From the NCBI GenBank assembly GCA_029204225.1, contig MU832635.1:1-64000 (forward strand): DNA of 64,000 nt, written 5' to 3'. The notes under the pieces are model-generated. The model searched no databases, was not told the DNA's origin, and was given only the letters and a program-made list of their open reading frames with translations. This document shows positions 57,910 through 64,000 of this stretch, piece after piece. Made by a program: the position numbers and the translations under genes. The DNA is from Diphasiastrum complanatum. Its lineage: Eukaryota > Streptophyta > Lycopodiopsida > Lycopodiales > Lycopodiaceae. Each line of letters opens with the position of its first letter. Within the stretch, counting starts at the first letter, position 1.

Positions 57910-57921
57910 TGGTATTAGAGC
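57910..57921 (+). other. tRNA-iMet primer binding site, one mismatch
   Basis: TGGTATTAGAGC differs by one transition from TGGTATCAGAGC and sits between the LTR-like block and gag. Confidence 0.75.
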
Positions 57922-57929
57922 ACTGCAGA

Positions 57930-58600
57930 CTATCAAATGGGAACGAACCTATAGCAAAAGTTGTAAGTGTATTCGATGGTAGCAACTATGCTGTTTGGAA
58001 ACACAAGATGAAGATGCTACTCATGAGGACGCCTAACATGACATTCAACGATGCTATTAAAGCTATGAAGGATGAAGTCATCATGAGAGATCATATTGAC
58101 TCTCAAGATAGCGAGGACCAAGCATCCATTGTCAGAAGAAAACAGAGGAGTGCAGAGGCCAAACAGATCTTCAACAAGAGATGAATGCAACTCAAAGCCA
58201 CCTATAGTATGCAGCTACTGCAAGAAGAACGGCCACTTGGAGAAAAATTGTTGGGGAAATACCAACAACGTCTGCATCCATTGCAAGCAAAAGGGACACT
58301 CAGCATTCGATTGCTGGTTTAATCCCAAGAACAAAAACAAAGACAAGGCACATGCTGCAGAATCTTCCCATCAAGAGGAAGAGCCAAAGCAAGCTAGGAT
58401 AGCAAGAGATGTGCACAATGCACACTTAGACCTAAAGATCGTCATAGACTCAGGAGCCACCTCACACATCATGTGCAAAAGAAAAATCCTAAAAGACTAC
58501 AAGACCTCCAACGGAGACAGAGAAGTCATCTTGGGAGACAATAGCAAGCACCATGTCATGGGGACATGAACTCTACGTATGAAGACCACATCTGGCTATA
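57930..58600 (+). pseudogene. Copia Gag-protease fragment with two zinc knuckles
   Basis: The first frame has VSVFDGSNYAVWKHKMKMLL, the Gag N-terminal block, followed by a deletion to DAIKAMKDEVIMRDHIDSQ. After a frameshift near 58150 the second frame has two CCHC knuckles, CSYCKKNGHLEKNC and CIHCKQKGHSAFDC, then the protease signature KIVIDSGATSHIMCKRK and VILGDNSKHHVMG. The frame ends at 58569 (TGA after GT). A few more codons are protein-like, but no integrase follows, so the element is 3'-truncated. The protease active-site D-S-G is intact. Confidence 0.85.
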
Positions 58601-58716
58601 AAGACTTAGACCATCGCTGCTACTAGTTTGCAAGCCTTCACTATGCCTATGAGTATTAGATATGAAGGAAAGCCATCACTAAGCGAACTGAGCCTTCACG
58701 ACCATGAAAAGGGAGC

Positions 58717-58821
58717 TTGCAACTGTTGTCTAAAGCTGACCTATCAACGACCATTGAGAACTCACTGATTTATTGTCAATGGAGGCCCTCATGGCTGTTC
58801 TAGTTGAGAGCAGTTATGTCC
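58717..58821. repeat. 105-bp direct repeat, left copy
   Basis: It matches 59002-59106 with few differences. Shared text includes TTGCAACTGTTGTCTAAAGC and GACCATTGAGAACTCACTGA. Confidence 0.9.
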
Positions 58822-59001
58822 TAGCAAAGGACAGAAGCAAAGTGAAATAAATTGAAGCATTCATGACTAGCACTTCTTCGCTTTACGGCTACATGCATAT
58901 GCACTCAGAAATAGGTATGGCTTTATCTATTTTCACTTCGTTTCATCTATGTCATTTTTTGTAATCATTTATTTTTCGTATGCACTTCGAATTCCCGTCA
59001 A

Positions 59002-59106
59002 TTGCAACTGTTGTCTAAAGCTGATCTATCAACGACCATTGAGAACTCACTGATTTATTGTCAATGGGAGCCCTCATGGCTGTTCTAGTTGAGAGCAGTT
59101 CTGTCC
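59002..59106. repeat. 105-bp direct repeat, right copy
   Basis: It is the partner of 58717-58821. The ~180 bp between the copies are unrelated. This could be terminal repeats of a small element or a local duplication. Confidence 0.9.
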
Positions 59107-59109
59107 CAG

Positions 59110-60075
59110 TTTTTTCCATTACTAAGTAACACCTCATGTCAAGAGTGTGATCCTGCTCAAATGGCCTCACTTTTCTGAAGTCATGAAATTGCCACATCTT
59201 CCGCAGTCAAGCCAATTCCTGACATTTTTGTCAGGGTGACTGACTTTGGCTCCTCCATCAAAGAACCTAGCTGCTTGGCCATAGATTGTGCAGAGGCTGG
59301 TTCATAATGCATATGTAGCTATGTTGAGATTGGAGAACTAAATACATATAGTTTTGCTTCTAAAGGACAATATTCCCAAAACTATAATCAATGACAGGAA
59401 AAAGAGAGGGAGGAGATTGAATGATGAAGATTAGTACTAACAATGAAAGTACATATTGTTTTGTGTTGTATGTCATTGTTTGATAGTTACCGCTGGTCTT
59501 TGTCTGATGTCATGGATGTAGAGCACAAATTGATTGCAGTCTGTGTTTATTTGCATGTTGTGAGAATGTTAGTGCAAAATTAGAAGTTGTTGTGTGTAAT
59601 GTAAGAAGAACATGTGATCATCATAAAAAGGGCACATTGACGTGTCTGCAGTCTCTACAATGAAGGTGATAATTTTTCTAATTATAGCACTCAGCTGAAT
59701 CTGGAGCCGTAGTTTCAAATACCGGATTTATGTCAATGAAATTTTTGTGCAAAATGCACATGCAGCTTCGGTTCAATTTTCTATAACCATTACCAGTTTT
59801 TAGTGCCAGGAGGCTCAAGAAATTGGATGAACCAAAGATAGCTTCCCTGTTATGGTCCAAACAGTTTCAAATTATTAGTTGTTTCCTTGCCTTTGGCTTG
59901 TTGAACTTACACATACGGTGCAAATCTGTTTGTCCTTCACTAGGATTTGTTTGTTTCTTGAAAGCATGCTTGTTTATATGTCGGAGTTATTCTAAAAACA
60001 CAATTCCAATCTACAGTTGAAGGTTTCAAGGCTAAATGCATTTGTGTTTGTGTACGAGTAGGATATACCAACAAG
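59110..60075. other. No supportable gene
   Basis: AT-rich intergenic sequence. Short frames on both strands have no recognised motif. It may contain the 5' end of the Harbinger element, but no terminal inverted repeat was identified. Confidence 0.45.
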
Positions 60076-60079
60076 TCAA

Positions 60080-60943
60080 ATGGCGTCAGGGTTTGTCCCG
60101 TTTAATAGTCATTATGTTCAACCATATGTGGAAGAGTCTGAAGATGTGAGTTAGAACCAGGGGTGGTCGCAACCAAATTGGGATGAGGTGGAAATAGTTC
60201 GATCCACACAAACCCCAATAGTCTGAAAAATCCCTATTCAAAAATCCACTGCGAAATGAACCTTTCCTAAACCTTGTTTAGGAGTACATTCTACATTGTC
60301 GTCGGAGCCCCCAGATCAAATTCATCAACCTACCAAGAAGGGAAAATCAGTTGCTTCACAAGATGTTGAACAAAATGATGTTGTGTCAAAGGGGAAAAGA
60401 TGGAAGAAACACTCGATAGTAAACTTAATTCATGTACGTGGTGACATGTAGGACGAATTTACAAAACTGTCAAAGCAAGGCGTCGATATTTGGCACAAAG
60501 TATATGTAAGATTGTGTGCCGCATGTTCGTACTTCAACAAAGACGTGGAGGCATGTAGGAAAAAGTGGAGGACTATTTACAAGGAGTACAAAGAAGACAA
60601 ACTAGCTAATAAAGTATCAAGCAATGGGAGATCTAATAAGTGTAAACTTTTTGACATCGTTGATGAGTACATGCATGATCGTGCACATGTAGTGTGGTAT
60701 GCACATGCAAGTGCGGTAGATGTAGAGGAAGAAATCGCTATGGATGGAGCCATTGGAGCCGACACAGAGACACTCACCAAAGACAACATTGACCAGCATA
60801 CCGAAACAATTGCAAGCAACCCCAAAAAGCATGTAGTCCGTTCAAAGAAGAAGAATCAACCATCATTTGACAAATTGGAGAATGCCATAATTAATTTGGC
60901 AAATTTCGAAGAGAGCAATGGAGAACACCAACGTGAATTTTGA
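60080..60943 (+). pseudogene. PIF/Harbinger ORF1: Myb/trihelix-like DNA-binding protein
   Basis: It starts with MASGFVPFNSHYVQPYVEE (60080), is broken by stops, and has an open stretch from 60512. That stretch reads YFNKDVEACRKKWRTIYKEY, KEDKLANKVSSNGRSNKCKL and FDIVDEYMHDRA, the third-helix and linker region of Myb/SANT-like domains carried by plant Harbinger elements. An acidic linker and a basic HVVRSKKKNQPSF segment follow. In this superfamily ORF1 helps the transposase enter the nucleus and bind DNA. It lies upstream of, and in the same orientation as, the transposase, the usual arrangement. Confidence 0.7.
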
Positions 60944-61599
60944 GAAAAAAAGATTTGAAATTTTAGAGGACATGAGGAACTTAATGGCTTCGTACATGGA
61001 CAAACTATCAGGTTATTGCAAGTTGTTTCACAAAGTAGAGCATAGTTTGCTTTGCATGCAACATTTTTTGGATTTAGAGTGCCTAGTTGCAACTCAATTA
61101 TTGCCAATGTCGTTTTGTTTTGATAAGACTAGCAACAATGCAATTGTGGTAAGTAGCTTCTATCACCAACAATCTATAGTTCGTTTCCTCATTGTATTTT
61201 CCATGTGCTAATGTCAAATGCAATTATGGCAACGAGCTTCTATGAGCAACAACGTGCAATCCAAAGTTTTTTGTTTTTCATTTATTTCACAGAGACGTTT
61301 GACTAGGATATGCAATTTGGTAGCAAATTTGTGTGGAGCACTAAAGTGATGTTATGTCCTCGTTTTCTTAGTTGATTTGGCTATGAAATGTGAATATGAA
61401 GTGCTTTTCTTTCTATCTTCAATAAAGTAAGGTGTAAATTCTGCATCTCATCATTCTCTTGTTGGTAGTAGATTGAAAGTACATGCTTTCTGTTGCACCA
61501 TTGATTTGTGCGATTTTGCTATTCCTTCTAGTAACTCCTGTAATAAATTGTAGGATCCAAGAGTAAATGCCATAAATCTCAACTGTCAAACGTAGTTGC

Positions 61600-62922
61600 T
61601 TGACCAAACCATGTGTATTTGCGATGTTTGATGCAGTGTCATTTGTTATAATCACTTTGCGGCACATGGATCCCTCATGTGGTTCGTTTTTCAAAGTCAT
61701 GATGTTGTTTTGGATTGTTATAAATGCAATAGAAGAGAGTTGCATAGACAGAAGACATGGTAACCTTGGACGGATTCAGAAGTTGCTCCATATGTTGCAA
61801 TCATGTAGACCTAGACAAAAAAGAATAACAAGCCAGAGGTCTGTTTGGACATGCCCACGCATACAAGGGTATGTAGGACAATATTTGCTAGGGTCTTACA
61901 TAGATAAAATGTTCAAGCAACAAATGCGAGTTTCCCGAGCAACCTTTGGGTTCATTTGTTCTCGAGTAGCACGTGTGATGTCCAACACTGACACCAATAT
62001 AAGAAAGTGTGTTTCATTAGAGACGAGGGTTTGTGTTGCACTATGTAGGTTGGCCACTGGCAACTCCTTACAAACAATCTCCGATACTTTCGGAATTGGG
62101 GTGTCGACATGTCATGAAATTGTGTCAAATTTTACTAGGGCAATTAGAACGTCTTTGCATTCCATGTGCATACGATGGCCATCAGCTGCAAGAATGAAAC
62201 AATTTGCATCGCAGTTCGAGCAAATCAAAGGTATCCCTTATCTGGTGGGGGCTGTGGATGGAAGCCACATTTCCATTATTGCTCCAACACAACAAGCGCA
62301 AGATTACTTCAATAGAAAGGGTTTTCACTCCATTTTTTTTTGCAGGTGGCGGTAAATGCAAATTGTGTTATTTGGGATTACTACGTGGGGTGGGTGGGTA
62401 GTATGCACAAGTGGAGCTTGTTCCATATTATAAAACTTGGACAGAGGTGCATTGCTAGGCAAGTATTGTTTGGTCGGAGATGCAGCATACCCCCCACGAG
62501 CATGGATGCTTAGTCCCTTCAAAGGACACAAAGATGGTTGACCAATGCAGAATATCAATGGAATTATGCCCAATCCAGCACAAGGATGGCAGTGGGGCGT
62601 GCTTTTGGTATTTTGAAGTCCCGCTGGAAGATCCTGCTAAAGCGAATTGACATGAGACTTCGGTTTATCCCTGATGTGGTGGTAGCATGTCTTGTGCTCC
62701 ACAATCTTTGCATTTGTTCACCAAGATAGTTTTGATGATTCTTGGATACGAGAGGCAGAGATAGATTTGAATACTGCTAGCAAAGCCAAAGCAAGTATAT
62801 GGAGTGAAACCACCAAAGCATGCCTTGACATGCTACATGAAGTTGAAGGTTTGCTTGCAACAGATGATGAGTTAATTGCTCGTTATGTAGACAATGACCA
62901 CACGAGCATGGAAAGACCGTGA
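61600..62922 (+). pseudogene. PIF/Harbinger transposase (DDE nuclease), catalytically dead
   Basis: It encodes MRVSRATFGFICSRVARVM, LETRVCVALCRLATGNSLQT, FGIGVSTCHEIVSNFTRAI and IKGIPYLVGAVDGSHISI, the HTH-like region and first strand of the DDE nuclease. A run of nine T at 62332-62341 shifts the frame. The next frame reads NANCVIWDYYVGWVGSMHKW, YAQSSTRMAVGRAFGILKSR, WKILLKRIDMRLRF and VVACLVLHNLCI, ending WIREAEIDLNTA. The first catalytic Asp is present (GAT, 62257). The second (usually GSxHD) is Lys (62409-62411), and the Glu of the usual ExAFG is Gly (62595-62597). A stop after SMDA further breaks it. It could not cut DNA. Confidence 0.85.
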
Positions 62923-64000
62923 ATGTTCAAATTCCTCTGAAGCACAACTGATTGACGGATGCATGATAGGTAAATATAGTCTCTGCCTTCAATAGGTTGC
63001 GTTTATTCTGTTTATCGTTTGTTGGAAAATAGTATTTCATTATTGCAGAACATTGTAGGTTTGTGAAAACATTGCTCTCATGTTCGTGTGGAAATTGCAA
63101 GTTTTTACAGTTTCCAGCAACAAGTTGTCGTATAATGGATCATGGCACCAGTACTGCATGTTGTGTAAGTTTGTTTTTTATGCTCATGATTTTATTGTTT
63201 TTCATTGGGGGATTGCATTGGAATCTTTGTTTGACCAGCAGTGTACTACTGCTGTCCAATTGTTTTTGCTTGTCTTCTGAACATGGCATTGTGTCATTTG
63301 TAATTCGCAATGCAAATGTGTAATGCCTGTATTTGGTATGTTCACAAATGGAGTTTTTTAAATGCTGTTATTGAACGCTGGAATGGTTGGCTACTCTTGT
63401 GACCGTTTAACCTCATCACCCTAAACCGCCAGGGATCTGTTGAACTCATTAATGAAGGCACTTCAGACTTCCTGTGTGGTTTAGGATAGCAAACGTAGAG
63501 GAAAATTTGAGCATTGAAGTTGTATGTACTGAAGTTGTGTTGCTTTGAAATGTAATTTTATCGGGTTAGAATGTGTTGTTGTCTGTTGTGAGGTTCAGAT
63601 ATCTTCTGATAATATGGTGTTGCTACTATTTGTTCGTGCCTCTGTGCACTTGGACGTGGACCAAAGTTTTAGGCAATGAATTCAGATTTTTCATGTGATG
63701 CAAGTGAAATAACAGGATGCAATACATTGAAGACACTAGCAGTTAATGCATCCTTTTCTCACCAATGTCTGTCTACAAAGCTTGAATGTTGCTTTCTTTG
63801 TTCAAGAAGTTGCCCATTTGTACAACAAGTAAATGCTATACAATACTGCAAACTTAAAACGCTCATTGCTATCTTTACAAAAAGCCACAGAATTTCGAAA
63901 GACAGTATGAATTCCAATCAACAGACAATATTCCTGGTCAAATTCAGCTTCCAATGCAGCATTTATGTAAGTGAAAAAATGTAAAAATTCACAATCATAA
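62923..64000. other. No supportable gene
   Basis: T-rich intergenic sequence following the Harbinger transposase. Several short frames lack motifs. The element's 3' terminal inverted repeat should lie here, but I could not match it to a 5' partner. Confidence 0.45.

Overview
The window is nuclear DNA of a land plant. Two spliced single-copy genes can be assembled from it: an F-box/coiled-coil protein of the SKIP24 type (about 8.46-25.32 kb, + strand, four exons) and a FATB-type acyl-ACP thioesterase (about 50.84-54.67 kb, + strand, six exons). Both have GT-AG introns whose phases join without a break. Almost everything else is transposable-element debris, mostly Ty1/copia, with one hAT-like relic, one PIF/Harbinger relic, one non-autonomous Helitron and possible Ty3 LTRs. 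The AT-rich background, a 14.7 kb intron and a FATB without the usual N-terminal hydrophobic block suggest a repeat-rich vascular plant, perhaps a fern or lycophyte. That placement is an inference; no sequence search was possible.

Region by region. 0.2-1.1 kb: a decayed multi-exon gene on the minus strand. 1.28-8.1 kb: an old + strand copia relic that was split by a younger minus-strand copia element (1485-5825). The younger element has two ~1 kb LTRs, a tRNA-iMet primer site, a polypurine tract and a near-perfect 5-bp target duplication, but no reverse transcriptase. 8.46-25.32 kb: the SKIP24-like gene. Its first intron holds a copia gag relic with an internal tandem duplication, LTR-like blocks, a copia integrase relic, a hAT/DUF659-like transposase relic, another copia relic and palindromic elements. 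25.3-32.1 kb: mostly unassigned AT-rich DNA with short repeats and small retroelement scraps. 32.1-33.8 kb: a locally duplicated segment in which one copy carries a Helitron and the other keeps the empty site. 34.4-42.6 kb: colliding copia fragments, an unidentified ~2 kb reading frame broken mainly by transition-type stops (35.8-37.9 kb), and a copia element with gag and half a reverse transcriptase. 42.9-43.6 kb: two long GA microsatellites. 44.2-48.5 kb: short coding-like remnants, a hairpin and a GC-rich island. 50.8-54.7 kb: FATB. 57.0-58.6 kb: the 5' end of a copia element. 60.1-62.9 kb: a two-gene PIF/Harbinger relic whose transposase has lost two of its three catalytic acidic residues.

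The two host genes have no evident functional link. SKIP24 would act in an SCF ubiquitin ligase, and FATB ends plastid fatty-acid synthesis by releasing saturated acyl chains. I did not find a convincing new multi-gene system. The most useful observations are the reassembly of SKIP24 across a 14.7 kb TE-filled intron, the nested copia insertion, the Helitron with its empty-site paralogue 100 bp away, and the unidentified reading frame whose stops look like cytosine-deamination damage.
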